Shown: positions 47,162 to 56,024 of the stretch, in pieces
How the letters are laid out: the number at the start of each line of letters is the position of its first letter
Numbering within the stretch: position 1 is the first letter of the stretch
Assembly (NCBI GenBank): GCA_021781535.1
Contig: JAJXWO010000002.1
Location: 124,001-188,000, forward strand
Direction: 5' to 3'
From: Deltaproteobacteria bacterium
GTDB taxonomy: Bacteria; Desulfobacterota; Desulfuromonadia; Geobacterales; Pseudopelobacteraceae
Length of the DNA stretch: 64,000 nucleotides
Translations under genes and position numbers: made by a program
Notes under the pieces: generated by a model
The model's database searches: none
Seen by the model: only the letters and a program-made list of their open reading frames with translations
Told to the model about the DNA's origin: nothing

Positions 47162-47254
47162 ATGTCGCCTCTCTCCTCGTTGGTCTTATAGTGCGTTCTT
47201 GACAGCTGGTATGTAAATGCAGGTCGAAAAAAGTCGTGGTAACAGTAATCACAA

Positions 47255-47944
47255 TTATTTTATTGCCAACAGCTCCACCTCGAAAATGAGGGCCTCGTTC
47301 GGTCCGATGGAATAGCCCGCTCCCCGCTCTCCGTAGGCAAGCTGGGGGGGGATGAAAAGTAGCCACTTCGAACCAAGCGGCATAAGTTTGAGAGCCTCTT
47401 TCCAGCCAGGAATGACGCCATCCGATATATTGACATGCAACGGTTTTCCCGTCACAAAGGTATTTTCAAATTCAGTCCCATCAAGGTGAGTACCACGATA
47501 GTTGCACTCCACAGTGTCGGAATTTGTTGGTTTCTTTCCTTTCGCCGTTGTGAGGATTTTGTACTGCAACCCGCTTGGTAAAGTTACTACACCAGGCTTA
47601 GACTTGTTTTCAGCCAAAAAGGCGTCACCTTTTTTCTTGTTGTCAATTGACGAAATTCTTTTGGTAGCGGCCTGCTTTTGCCGCAACTCGGCTTGGAAGT
47701 CTGCCATCGACTTGCGCAGTTCATTTTCTGAGACAAGTAACTTTCCGGACAATCCATCTGTCATGCCCCTGATAACCATATCGAGATCAAAATTTATGCC
47801 CTGGTTTTTAAAGTTTCTGACTACCTCGACCCCAATGCCATAATTTATTTTATCCATCGGAGACTTGAAGGGCTGGAGCTCATTTGCTTCTGCCTGGGTA
47901 ACCATAAGACCAAGGCCAATAATCAGCATTAATATCATTTTCAT
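47255..47944 (-). CDS. FKBP-type peptidyl-prolyl isomerase, exported (FkpA/Mip-like)
   Basis: A 229-aa periplasmic folding catalyst. A signal peptide (MILMLIIGLGLMVTQAEA) leads to an N-terminal helical dimerisation domain (SPMDKINYGIGVEVVRNFK, then a long charged helix). The C-terminal FKBP domain shows DTVECNYRGTHLDGTEFENTF, VIPGWKEALKLMPLGSKW and PPQLAYGERG. ATG 47944 is used because GGGAG lies 5 bases upstream; ATG 47956 is possible. It directly precedes the oxidase gene, whose proline-rich chain is a likely client. Confidence 0.9.
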   Translation of the reverse strand: MKMILMLIIGLGLMVTQAEANELQPFKSPMDKINYGIGVEVVRNFKNQGINFDLDMVIRGMTDGLSGKLLVSENELRKSMADFQAELRQKQAATKRISSIDNKKKGDAFLAENKSKPGVVTLPSGLQYKILTTAKGKKPTNSDTVECNYRGTHLDGTEFENTFVTGKPLHVNISDGVIPGWKEALKLMPLGSKWLLFIPPQLAYGERGAGYSIGPNEALIFEVELLAIK

Positions 47945-47972
47945 CAGTACTCCCATGTGGGTTCAAGTGCTT

Positions 47973-48311
47973 TCATTTTTTATTTTCAAAACCGTCAGGT
48001 GACGGGTTTGCTTCTACTGCGTCAAATCGATGGGCGTTAAGCGAACGTATTTCTTCGATCCGCCGTCTTTGTCTTGATACCTGAGCGCCATTTGTAATGG
48101 CAGAATTTGGGGCAGCATGTTCAGGTTGTTTAAGTGTATAGTTAGGGTCTCCGAAACACACCGCTTCAAAATGATCTTGATATTCGATTACCCGGCAGTT
48201 TTTAGCCGCGAAAACCATGTGAGGCAAGAATAGTACCCCGGCAAAGAGAATTAATGCGCTTTGTCGGATTTTTATTCGATTTTTTTGGGGTTCACATTGA
48301 ACGTGTGCCAA
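47973..48311 (-). CDS. Small exported protein, unknown
   Basis: A 112-aa protein with an internal signal-type segment (ALILFAGVLFLPHMVFAA) and a short mature part. That part has two cysteines (NCRVIEYQDHFEAVCFGD) and a basic, charged tail (QRRRIEEIRSLNAHRF). TTG 48311 is chosen because GAGAGG sits 6 bases upstream and this avoids overlap with the receiver gene; ATG 48365/48359 would overlap it. Not recognised. Its position between the regulators and the prolyl isomerase suggests it belongs to the same unit. Confidence 0.55.
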   Translation of the reverse strand: MAHVQCEPQKNRIKIRQSALILFAGVLFLPHMVFAAKNCRVIEYQDHFEAVCFGDPNYTLKQPEHAAPNSAITNGAQVSRQRRRIEEIRSLNAHRFDAVEANPSPDGFENKK

Positions 48312-48324
48312 GAGACACCTCTCT

Positions 48325-48786
48325 TTAAAGGCATAAATAGTTATTTTTCTCTTGTTCATCTGCAAGCAGATGCAACGTTCGTAACATCGACAGAATCAGT
48401 GACGGTTTGACAGGTTTTTCAAAGTAGTGGTAGGTACCGAGTTCGTGTGCGGTCTTTTTTAACTCGTCACTGCCATAACCTGTTACGAGAATCACCTTCG
48501 CGTACGGTTGCTCTTTTCGCACTTCCTCTACAAAATAAATACCCTCTTCGCTATCGGATCCTGCAAAGCGTACGTCTGAAATAACGGCAAAGTAATCATT
48601 GGATTTCAAAAGAGCCGTTGCCGTTTCAATACTTTCGCACGTATCAAAACCAAAACGTTCACTTGCAAATAACTTGCGGTAAGCAAAACAGATTGCCGGC
48701 TCATTATCTACGATCAAAACTCGATGGAGTTCCGGTTTAGTATTGTCACCTGACGGTGAATTATATTGACTCTCTTGATAGCTCAT
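48325..48786 (-). CDS. Stand-alone response regulator receiver protein
   Basis: A 153-aa single-domain receiver. It has the acidic start HRVLIVDNEPAIC, the phosphoacceptor Asp in YFAVISDVRFAG, the Thr of ILVTGYG, and the Lys of YFEKPVKP. No output domain follows. ATG 48786 is chosen; a longer reading to 48912 lacks conserved sequence. It lies between the NtrC-type regulator and the exported-protein genes and could act as a phosphate sink or a second target of the kinase. Confidence 0.82.
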   Translation of the reverse strand: MSYQESQYNSPSGDNTKPELHRVLIVDNEPAICFAYRKLFASERFGFDTCESIETATALLKSNDYFAVISDVRFAGSDSEEGIYFVEEVRKEQPYAKVILVTGYGSDELKKTAHELGTYHYFEKPVKPSLILSMLRTLHLLADEQEKNNYLCL

Positions 48787-48944
48787 TGTTATCTGCTCAT
48801 CAAGAATTGTGCCGACGTGATTTTGTTTGTGATGTGAATGAAATCGGCAGGTTGTTCGATTGAACAAATTCTGAATTGTCTCAAAAGGAGAAAAAATCTC
48901 AGTTTGAGACAAGTGGAGTGAGAATGGCGGGTGTGTCTGTTGTT

Positions 48945-50258
48945 CTATTGATTTTGTTTCAATCTCCGATAAAGGGTCGCGCGTGAAATATTGAGGCTTT
49001 TTGCTGCCTTTTCAATGTTGCCACCCGCCTGATCGAGAACCGCTCTGATATGTTCTCCTTCAACCTCCTGCACTGTGCGCTGGATTTGTGCCGGTTTGGG
49101 GGGGCGATGAGGTGCCAGGTTTGAAAATGCCGACTGGCGAATTATTGCACCGGGCGGAGTAAGCAACAGGGCCCGCTCAAGAACACTTCTCAACTCCCGG
49201 ATATTGCCGGGCCAGGGGTAGGCACGGAGCATTTTCATGCATTCATCGGAAAGCACGTCCGAGGTTGAACCGAGCGAGCGGAGCAGATATGAGGTCAATG
49301 CCGGAAGATCATCCATGCACTCTCTGAGAGGCGGCAAGTGCAGTTTCATCATGTTGATCCGAAATACAAGATCCCGTCGGAACTGCCCCAATTCCACCAA
49401 TGAATCAATGTCGTGATGTGTCGCGCAAATGAGGCGAAAATTGCTTCTCAACAGCTTTATATCGCCGAGTCTGCGGTAACTTTTATCCTCCAGTACCTTG
49501 AGAAACTGTGCCTGGACATCAATACTCATGTCGCCGATTTCATCAAGAAACAGTGTCCCACGGTCAGCAGCATCAAGCAGTCCTTTGCGGTCCTGGTCGG
49601 CAGAAGTGAAAGCGCCTTTGACATTTCCGAAAATTTCTCGTGAAAGCATCTCTCCTCGCAAGCCGGAACAGTTCAGTTCAACGCATTCATTTGATGCGCG
49701 AGAACTGTGCTGATGAATCCATCGGGCAAGCATTCCTTTGCCAGTGCCGGTCTCACCGGTAATGAGTACCGGTATGTCGCTGGCTGCAGCCGCAAGTGCC
49801 AGCGTATGCACTTCCTGAATGATTTTATTGCTGCCGACAAAGAAAATATCCTTCTTTTCGAGTCGTTTTCGAACCGATTGCTGCTTTTTCAGGATGCCGA
49901 TTTCGAGTGTTTTAGACATAAATACAGCGAGAGCGGCATTATCAACCGGTTTGGTCATGAAGTTGTCCGCCCCGCGCCGCATGGCCTCAACGGCGAGAGG
50001 AATATCGCCTTCACCGGTTATAACAATGATCGGAATGCACGGCTCTTGTGTCCGTGCGGTGTGGATAAAGTCGATTCCGTTCCCGTCCGGCAGGTTTATG
50101 TCAAGAACTATGATGTCACAACGTCGGGCGGCAAGAATGGCTGTCGCCTCGGCAAGATTCGCCGCCTCATGGATCTCATAGCCATCTTTGGAAAAATAGC
50201 GGACAAAGCCGAAACGGGTGGAAGCATTGTCTTCAATTAATAGTACGCTGGGTTTCAA
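48945..50258 (-). CDS. NtrC-family sigma-54-dependent response regulator
   Basis: A 437-aa activator with three parts. The receiver domain has the phosphoacceptor Asp in IIVLDINLPDG. The AAA+ domain shows Walker A GETGTGKG, GAFTSAD at the sigma-54 contact loop and LFLDEIGDM as Walker B. The C-terminal Fis-type helix-turn-helix is GGNIEKAAKSLNISRATLYRRLK. GAFTSAD is a mild variant of the usual GAFTGA. TTG 50258 overlaps the kinase stop and has AGGAGG upstream. It probably activates sigma-54 promoters in this locus; I could not find a convincing -24/-12 site. Confidence 0.92.
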   Translation of the reverse strand: MKPSVLLIEDNASTRFGFVRYFSKDGYEIHEAANLAEATAILAARRCDIIVLDINLPDGNGIDFIHTARTQEPCIPIIVITGEGDIPLAVEAMRRGADNFMTKPVDNAALAVFMSKTLEIGILKKQQSVRKRLEKKDIFFVGSNKIIQEVHTLALAAAASDIPVLITGETGTGKGMLARWIHQHSSRASNECVELNCSGLRGEMLSREIFGNVKGAFTSADQDRKGLLDAADRGTLFLDEIGDMSIDVQAQFLKVLEDKSYRRLGDIKLLRSNFRLICATHHDIDSLVELGQFRRDLVFRINMMKLHLPPLRECMDDLPALTSYLLRSLGSTSDVLSDECMKMLRAYPWPGNIRELRSVLERALLLTPPGAIIRQSAFSNLAPHRPPKPAQIQRTVQEVEGEHIRAVLDQAGGNIEKAAKSLNISRATLYRRLKQNQ

Positions 50259-52531
50259 TGTGATTCCTCCTGGTAAAGCGGGATGCAAATTTCAACGGTA
50301 CATCCTGGTGGTGGGCTATTGTTCCAAATCTGTACAGTTCCGCCGATGTTTTCAATAAAGTGTTTGACAAGGGCGAGGCCGAGACCGGTGCCCCCTTTTC
50401 GATCGGTATAGAAGGGTTCAAAAACGTGTGAGAGTTTCTCTTCAGGTATGCCGGTCCCCTGATCGATTACCTGTATGACTGCCATGGCTTTGGCACTATC
50501 AAGGCCATTATGGGTTAGTCGAACCAAAATTCTGCTGCTGCCTGGAGTGTGAGATCCGGCGTTTTCCAGCAGATTAAAAAATACCTGTTGCAGTTTGAGG
50601 CCATCAGCTAAAACCAGGATTGGCTTGTCGTTATCTTCGGAGGTCAAGATACCCTGCTTGTTTTCAGATGCGCCGGTGGACTTCCAGAGATCCAACGCCT
50701 CACAGCATACCTGGGTAAGTGGTAGTGGTTGCATGCTGGCTGCTGGAATCGTTCTTCCCAGGTCAAGCAGGTCGTTCATCAGGTGGGCCAGACGGTTGAC
50801 TTGTGTTCTGATATGCTGGATGAACGGTTCCAGTTCAGGGTTGGAGACAATTTCTTTCTCCCTGAACAGGGCCTCGGTTATGGTGAGAATAGCATTCAAC
50901 GGATTACGCACTTCATGGGCAACACCACCGGCAATCTGACCGATAGCCTCAAGTCGTTTGGCGTTGAGCAGCCGCTGCTCAAGGGTTTCCCGTTCAACTA
51001 TTTCCTGGCGGAGCAGTGAGTTGATTTCTGAAAGATCGGCTGTCCGTTCAGTAATCTGCTGCTCCAGACGAGCATGGATACCTTGAAGTTCTGATTCGGC
51101 GTTCTTCTGGACAGTGATGTCATAGCAGCTGCCGATGTAGCCGGCAAAATCACCATTCAGGTCATAGTAGGGGCAGCCATGATCATTGATCCAGTGATAG
51201 CTGCCGTCATTAAAGCGCAGCCGATACTCCATCCTGAATGCGTGGTGGCTGTTAAATGCCTCCCTGTAGATGGTGACGCACCGCTCCAGGTCTTCCGGGT
51301 GAACTCCGTCCATCCAGCCGTCATCCAACTCTTGTGCAAGTGACCGTCCGGTGAAAGCCAACCACGTCTGGTTAAAATAATCACAACGGGCGTTGGAGTC
51401 TGAACGCCAGATGAGAGACGGGAAAATTTCCAGCAATTTCATGTGGTAGTCACGTGATTGGATCAAGTCGTCTTCTGATTTCTTCAGTTCAAGGTTATGG
51501 TGCTGCTCAATTGTAACCATCTTGCGAAGCATTTCCGCTTTTTTGCGGGTGCCCAACAGGAAGATGCCGAGAATTTCGGTGAAAATTAATACCACTCCAG
51601 CAAACGACACCATCAAGGTCGTCTTTAAAAGTGGTGCCATTACTTCACTGGCATCAATTTTAGTAACGATTCCCCATCGCGTACCGGGTATAATTCTGGT
51701 CGTAGCAATCACCCTGGTATTACGATAATCGATCCCCTCAAAGCTCCCCTCCTGCCCAAGTGCGGCCCTCACCGCCGGTACGGCGCGATTGGTGAGCGGA
51801 ATCTGGAATGGAGTCGTTGTATTTGTTCGAGAGCGGAGACTGTTCAGGAAAAGAACGGAATCACCTTCACGCATTACAAGCAGTGTTTCCGCTGATGAGC
51901 TGGCGGTTGGCCAGGACTTGACAAGGGGATAAAGACGTTTGGCCGGGTCGATGTCGAGCACCAGTACGGCAATGCAACGGCCAGCTTGCATGATCGGAAT
52001 GGCGAGGTTTATGTTATAGGCTCCGATATCAGTGTCACGATGAAAATTCGAAAGTATTAATTCTTGTTCCTTGCCAGCTTCAGAAACCAGTTTTTGGTAA
52101 TGCTGCGACAGTGGCAAAGGCACCGCTGAATCGGAAGTAATTATTTCACCGTCGGGGGAAAAGATGATTCCGTTACTGTATTCACCAAGGTCAACCAGGC
52201 TCGACAGCCAAAGTTTGCATTCCTGGAGAATTACCTTTTTGCTCTTGTCAGCAATGTAGTCATTGATGCGACGGGCCATCATCGCATTTGCACGTATTGA
52301 TGCACCTTCGGCAAAGCGCTCCTTGCGCCATTGTGCTATCTGGGAGGTCTTAAGGTCTGCAATGGTTGAAATTTCTTCGTATTTTTGGGTGAGTAAAAGC
52401 TGTTTTTGTTGTTGGATCAAGCTATAAGAGACAAAAATGACAAGAGTTATAAAAATAAAAATGGCGAGAAATAATCTGGCTGAATCAGACCACGGTTTTT
52501 TTGCGAGGGGAGGGCTTTGCATGCGTAACAA
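50255..52531 (-). CDS. Membrane sensor histidine kinase with extracytoplasmic sensor and PAS domain
   Basis: A 758-aa kinase. A first membrane helix (LFLAIFIFITLVIFVSYSL) and a second near residue 310 (FAGVVLIFTEILGIFLL) flank about 260 periplasmic residues of Cache-like character. Inside the cell come a PAS/PAC unit (about 375-485, FNQTWLAFTGRS, GSYHWINDHG), a coiled coil, and a HisKA domain with the phospho-His in GGVAHEVRNPLNA. An ATPase domain follows with NLLENAG, DQGTGIP and GGTGLGLALV. TTG 52531 or ATG 52522 is the start. It is coupled to the NtrC-type regulator, its likely partner. Confidence 0.9.
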   Translation of the reverse strand: MLRMQSPPLAKKPWSDSARLFLAIFIFITLVIFVSYSLIQQQKQLLLTQKYEEISTIADLKTSQIAQWRKERFAEGASIRANAMMARRINDYIADKSKKVILQECKLWLSSLVDLGEYSNGIIFSPDGEIITSDSAVPLPLSQHYQKLVSEAGKEQELILSNFHRDTDIGAYNINLAIPIMQAGRCIAVLVLDIDPAKRLYPLVKSWPTASSSAETLLVMREGDSVLFLNSLRSRTNTTTPFQIPLTNRAVPAVRAALGQEGSFEGIDYRNTRVIATTRIIPGTRWGIVTKIDASEVMAPLLKTTLMVSFAGVVLIFTEILGIFLLGTRKKAEMLRKMVTIEQHHNLELKKSEDDLIQSRDYHMKLLEIFPSLIWRSDSNARCDYFNQTWLAFTGRSLAQELDDGWMDGVHPEDLERCVTIYREAFNSHHAFRMEYRLRFNDGSYHWINDHGCPYYDLNGDFAGYIGSCYDITVQKNAESELQGIHARLEQQITERTADLSEINSLLRQEIVERETLEQRLLNAKRLEAIGQIAGGVAHEVRNPLNAILTITEALFREKEIVSNPELEPFIQHIRTQVNRLAHLMNDLLDLGRTIPAASMQPLPLTQVCCEALDLWKSTGASENKQGILTSEDNDKPILVLADGLKLQQVFFNLLENAGSHTPGSSRILVRLTHNGLDSAKAMAVIQVIDQGTGIPEEKLSHVFEPFYTDRKGGTGLGLALVKHFIENIGGTVQIWNNSPPPGCTVEICIPLYQEESH

Positions 52532-52860
52532 AAAATCTCCGATTGCTGCGATTTTGAATGGCTGCTGTTTCTTTGTCTGGATGCACCAGGTGTTCAGCTC
52601 TGCTCCTGATTGTGTACCCTTTGGTTAACCGGGAAAACCGCATTTATTGTAGTAGATACGTTTGAATGATATGGGCTATAAATGGTTATAACTTGTTTTT
52701 TCTACTTGGGTACAATATCACCCCGTGCAAGCCGTCGTCAAAGCAAATTCTGCGCACTTTTAACTCGATCATGCTCCACCAATAACGATATGCCGCTGTT
52801 GCACGGTTAAAAAAAATGATGTAGAGTTCACTAATCTATTAATCCAAGGGAGGTGTAAAC
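52532..52860. promoter_or_regulatory. Divergent intergenic region (kinase / NosL operon)
   Basis: About 330 bases without a gene between divergent units. A possible rightward promoter is TTGCAC (52799-52804) and TAGAGT (52822-52827) spaced by 17 bases, 34 bases before the first NosL-like gene, which has AGGGAGGTG as ribosome site. No sigma-54 site (GG-N10-GC) was found in it on either strand by eye. Nothing else is recognised. Confidence 0.4.
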
Positions 52861-53364
52861 ATGAGAAAACAGTTTTTACCATGTTATATTGTTGCAATGT
52901 TGCTACTGAGTAGCGGCACTGTTCTGGCGGGACAAATGCTGGGTCATGACGGGCATGACCACATGACAGAAGCTGCCGTCGGATCAAATCATGCTGATGT
53001 TGTAAAACATAAAGCGTGCGCGCACTGCGGTATGGATCGGGAAAAATTTGCATTTTCACGAATGCTGATTACCTATGCCGATGGTTCGTCTGTTGGCGTA
53101 TGCAGCATTCATTGTGCGGTTACGGAACTGAAAGACCAAAAAAACAAAGTGGTCAAGTCTATCGAAGTTGCTGATTTAAATACCAAAAAACTGGTTGACG
53201 CTAAAAAAGCTACCTGGGTTCTTGGAGGCGAAAAGAAAGGTGTCATGACACGAGTACCAAAATGGGCCTTTGCAAAAAAAGCTGACGCTGTTGCATTTGT
53301 TGCAAAGTACGGTGGTAAGCTGGCTACATACAAAGAAGCGCTGGACATGGCAGAAAATAACTGA
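52861..53364 (+). CDS. NosL-like periplasmic metal-binding protein (first copy)
   Basis: A 167-aa exported protein. The signal peptide (IVAMLLLSSGTVLAG) leads to a His-rich stretch (GHDGHDHM), then CAHCGMDREKFAFSRM, the CxxCGM core of NosL proteins, and a second pair VCSIHC. NosL is a copper(I) chaperone known from nitrous oxide reductase maturation, but no nos genes are present. The C-terminal half (AKKADAVAFVAKYGG) also matches the family. It leads a six-gene plus-strand unit and lies back to back with the two-component genes. Confidence 0.82.
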   Translation: MRKQFLPCYIVAMLLLSSGTVLAGQMLGHDGHDHMTEAAVGSNHADVVKHKACAHCGMDREKFAFSRMLITYADGSSVGVCSIHCAVTELKDQKNKVVKSIEVADLNTKKLVDAKKATWVLGGEKKGVMTRVPKWAFAKKADAVAFVAKYGGKLATYKEALDMAENN

Positions 53365-53378
53365 AAATGTGGTGTCTT

Positions 53379-53855
53379 ATGAAACGACTTATCCCGGCAG
53401 TTATTCTGAGCTGTTTTCTGATGGTGTCAGTAAGTCTGGCGGCTGGCACGGCTCCTGTCGTCGTGCCACCTGGAGCCAAGTGCCCGGTCTGCGGGATGTT
53501 CGTTGCCAAATTCCCCGATTGGACGGCAACTGCCCGCTTCAAGGATGGCACAACTTTTTATTATGACGGGCCGAAGGATATGTTCAGTCATTTTTTAAAT
53601 ACATCCCGGTATACCCCCGGGAAGCAGCAGGCTGATATTGTTGCGCTGTCAGTGAAGGAATATTACTCGCTGGAAAGGATCGATGCGCGTACCGCTTTTT
53701 TTGTATCCGGCAGCGACGTCTATGGGCCGATGGGAAATGAACTGGTTCCGTTTAAAACGGAGAAGGATGCCCGGTCTTTCAAGCTTGATCACAAAGGTAA
53801 GCACATTCTGCGCTTCAACGAGATTACCCGGCAGACCATACAATCACTCAATTAA
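53379..53855 (+). CDS. NosL-like periplasmic metal-binding protein (second copy)
   Basis: A 158-aa exported protein of the NosL family. The signal peptide (VILSCFLMVSVSLAAG) precedes AKCPVCGMFVAKFPDW, the metal-binding core. Family segments FKDGTTFYYDGPKDMFSHFL and GNELVPFKTEKDARSF follow. The lack of a His-rich stretch and second Cys pair sets it apart from the first copy, so the two may hand copper on in sequence. ATG 53379 is the start, 14 bases after the previous gene; the ribosome site is weak. Confidence 0.85.
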   Translation: MKRLIPAVILSCFLMVSVSLAAGTAPVVVPPGAKCPVCGMFVAKFPDWTATARFKDGTTFYYDGPKDMFSHFLNTSRYTPGKQQADIVALSVKEYYSLERIDARTAFFVSGSDVYGPMGNELVPFKTEKDARSFKLDHKGKHILRFNEITRQTIQSLN

Positions 53856-53864
53856 GGATTCAGT

Positions 53865-54161
53865 ATGCGTCGTTCAGTGAAGTATTTGCTTTTTACCGCG
53901 GCTATTCTGGCCCTCTTTCTGTTGCTGCCGCTGCATGCTCATTATATCCAGCACCACTCCGGAGACGAAATAAAACTGCAGATGACGAAATTACAGCGTC
54001 TCCATGTGACAGATCTCTGTCTGGCCACAGAAGCCCGCTACACCCGCCATCTTGCCCTGGCTGATCGTCATGCGCCTTTTCAGGAGCATCCCCTGGCCCT
54101 GGAACATTTTCCTTCCGGTTCAATGATCCTGCCACATCTTCTTACTCGTGATACTCCATGA
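53865..54161 (+). CDS. Small membrane-anchored protein, unknown
   Basis: A 98-aa protein with one N-terminal hydrophobic segment (LLFTAAILALFLLLPLHA) and a His-rich periplasmic tail: HAHYIQHH and several further His residues (11 in all). AAGGA lies 7 bases before ATG 53865, and the stop overlaps the permease start (ATGA). Not recognised. The His content and the neighbours fit a metal-handling role, which is inference. Confidence 0.7.
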   Translation: MRRSVKYLLFTAAILALFLLLPLHAHYIQHHSGDEIKLQMTKLQRLHVTDLCLATEARYTRHLALADRHAPFQEHPLALEHFPSGSMILPHLLTRDTP

Positions 54162-55294
54162 AACAAGCTCTCGAACGCCATCTGAATATCCTCGATTTCA
54201 CCCTTGCGTCGCTTCTGCGTAGAAGAGCCAAAAACCTGTCTCTTCTGGCAATATATCTGCTCGTTGTTTTTATGCTGGCATCGCTGGCATTTTTTGTGAC
54301 GGCACTGAAGAAGGAGGCCACCATTATTTTGAGTGATGCCCCCGATATGATCGTGCAACGACTGATGGCAGGCCGGCAGGATCTGGTGCCGGCTGATTAT
54401 GCCGTTGAAATAGCCAAGATCAGAGGGGTGACGGCGGTGCGACCCCGTTTGTGGGGATATTACTATGATGCTCTGAACGGTGCTAACTATACGATCATGG
54501 CCAGTGAGGATCCCGCTGTAGTGCCGGGGAGTGCCGCCATTGGCGCGGGTGTAGCAAAAGCCCGTAATCTGGCGGTTGGTGATCTCTTGCCGCTGATAAG
54601 TTATGACAAATCTCCGGTGATGCTGGAAATCAATTCGATATATCCGCATGGCGCCGATCTTGCTGCCGCGGATCTGATCGTCATATCTCCGGTCGATTTT
54701 CATCAGTTGTTCAATTTTCCGGGTGGCCAGGCAACTGATTTGGCCGTAACCGTGCGTAATCCAAAAGAAATGTCAACCGTTGCCGCCAAGATCGCCGGTA
54801 CGTTTCCTGATTCCCGCCCGATTCTGAAGAGCGAAATCCAGCGCACCTACCAATCAATTTTTGATTGGCGCGGAGGAATGACACTGATTCTCCTGACCTC
54901 GGCACTGATTTCATTTATTATCTTTGCCTGGGACAAAGCCACCGGCCTTTCAGCTGATGAGCGCAAGGAAATAGGCATTCTCAAGTCAATCGGGTGGGAA
55001 ACTTCTGATGTCCTGCTGCTTAAATTCTGGGAAGGACTGGTAATCTCGCTCACGGCTTTTTTGCTGGGGGTTGTGCTGGCCTACGGACATGTTTTTCTTC
55101 TCTCGGCGCCACTTTTCGCTCAGGCACTCAAGGGGTGGTCGGTGATTTACCCCCGTTTTCAGCTGGTTCCGGTCGTTGATGCCTATCAATTGTCGGTGCT
55201 GTTCTTCCTGACGGTTGTGCCTTATACGACCGCAACGATTATACCCTGCTGGCGGGCGGCAACAATCGACCCTGATGCCGCCATGAGGTATTGA
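54158..55294 (+). CDS. FtsX-like ABC transporter permease
   Basis: A 378-aa permease of the MacB/FtsX (type VII) group. One N-terminal helix (LSLLAIYLLVVFMLASLAFFV) is followed by about 220 periplasmic residues. Three C-terminal helices come next (LILLTSALISFIIFAW, GLVISLTAFLLGVVLAYG, SVLFFLTVVPYTTATI). The typical segment ADERKEIGILKSIGWETSDV precedes helix 3. It overlaps the previous gene and is followed by its ATPase. The group drives mechanical work in the periplasm, for example on lipoproteins, rather than channel transport. Confidence 0.88.
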   Translation: MKQALERHLNILDFTLASLLRRRAKNLSLLAIYLLVVFMLASLAFFVTALKKEATIILSDAPDMIVQRLMAGRQDLVPADYAVEIAKIRGVTAVRPRLWGYYYDALNGANYTIMASEDPAVVPGSAAIGAGVAKARNLAVGDLLPLISYDKSPVMLEINSIYPHGADLAAADLIVISPVDFHQLFNFPGGQATDLAVTVRNPKEMSTVAAKIAGTFPDSRPILKSEIQRTYQSIFDWRGGMTLILLTSALISFIIFAWDKATGLSADERKEIGILKSIGWETSDVLLLKFWEGLVISLTAFLLGVVLAYGHVFLLSAPLFAQALKGWSVIYPRFQLVPVVDAYQLSVLFFLTVVPYTTATIIPCWRAATIDPDAAMRY

Positions 55295-55295
55295 T

Positions 55296-56024
55296 GTGAT
55301 AGAGCTGTCAGGCATTACAAAGTCATTTAACAGCGGCAAGCCGAACCAGTTTACCGCCGTTGATAATGTCACCCTCACGGTGCATCCGCACCAGATAACG
55401 ATATTCAAAGGCCCGAGCGGTTCCGGCAAAACGTCGCTTCTGACGATGATCGGCTGTATGGCCCGTCCAACATCCGGGCGGATATTTCTGCGCGGGGTGG
55501 CGGCTGCGATGCCTTTTCAACAGGAAGGGCTGGAGGTGGTCGAAATCACCAGCTTGCCGGAGCGCTTTTTAAACGAGATCCGCCGTTCCACATTCGGTTT
55601 CATTTTTCAGCAGTTCAATCTGGTCAAAGGAATAACGGTTCTGGAAAATGTCATGCTGCCTGCATACCCGACCGGTGAGGCACGTGCTCTCTTTCGTGCC
55701 CGTGCCTTGAATCTGCTGGAACAGTTCAGTATATCACGCCTTGCAGGGCAAAATGTGGAGCTGCTTTCTGGTGGCGAGCTGCAACGGGTAGCAATCGCCC
55801 GTTCACTGATCAACAACCCCTCCATTATTATTGCCGATGAGCCGACGGCCCACTTGGATTCAAAGTTGTCACAGGAGTTTATGGCCATTGCAGGACGGCT
55901 GAAGGGGGAGGGGAAGAGCGTGCTGATCGCCAGCCACGACCCTATCGTATATGATTCGCCACTGATAGACTCGCTTGTTGAAATGCGCGACGGCGCTATT
56001 GTAGATATCCGGAGTTGCCGGTGA
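55296..56024 (+). CDS. ABC transporter ATPase (LolD/MacB type)
   Basis: A 242-aa ATPase for the preceding permease. It has Walker A FKGPSGSGKTSL, a Q-loop FIFQQFNLVKGITVLENV, signature LLSGGELQRVAIARSL, Walker B IIIADEPTAHLD and the H-loop LIASHDP. An insertion after the Walker A region (about residues 65-95) is longer than in LolD. GTG 55296 is the start. The gene overlaps the next at GTGA. Confidence 0.9.
   Translation: MIELSGITKSFNSGKPNQFTAVDNVTLTVHPHQITIFKGPSGSGKTSLLTMIGCMARPTSGRIFLRGVAAAMPFQQEGLEVVEITSLPERFLNEIRRSTFGFIFQQFNLVKGITVLENVMLPAYPTGEARALFRARALNLLEQFSISRLAGQNVELLSGGELQRVAIARSLINNPSIIIADEPTAHLDSKLSQEFMAIAGRLKGEGKSVLIASHDPIVYDSPLIDSLVEMRDGAIVDIRSCR

Noticed and set aside
52790-52810. 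A sigma-54 promoter around TGCCGCTGTTGC before the NosL operon
   Set aside because: The GG and GC elements are not 10 bases apart (no GG at the -24 position), so it does not meet the consensus.
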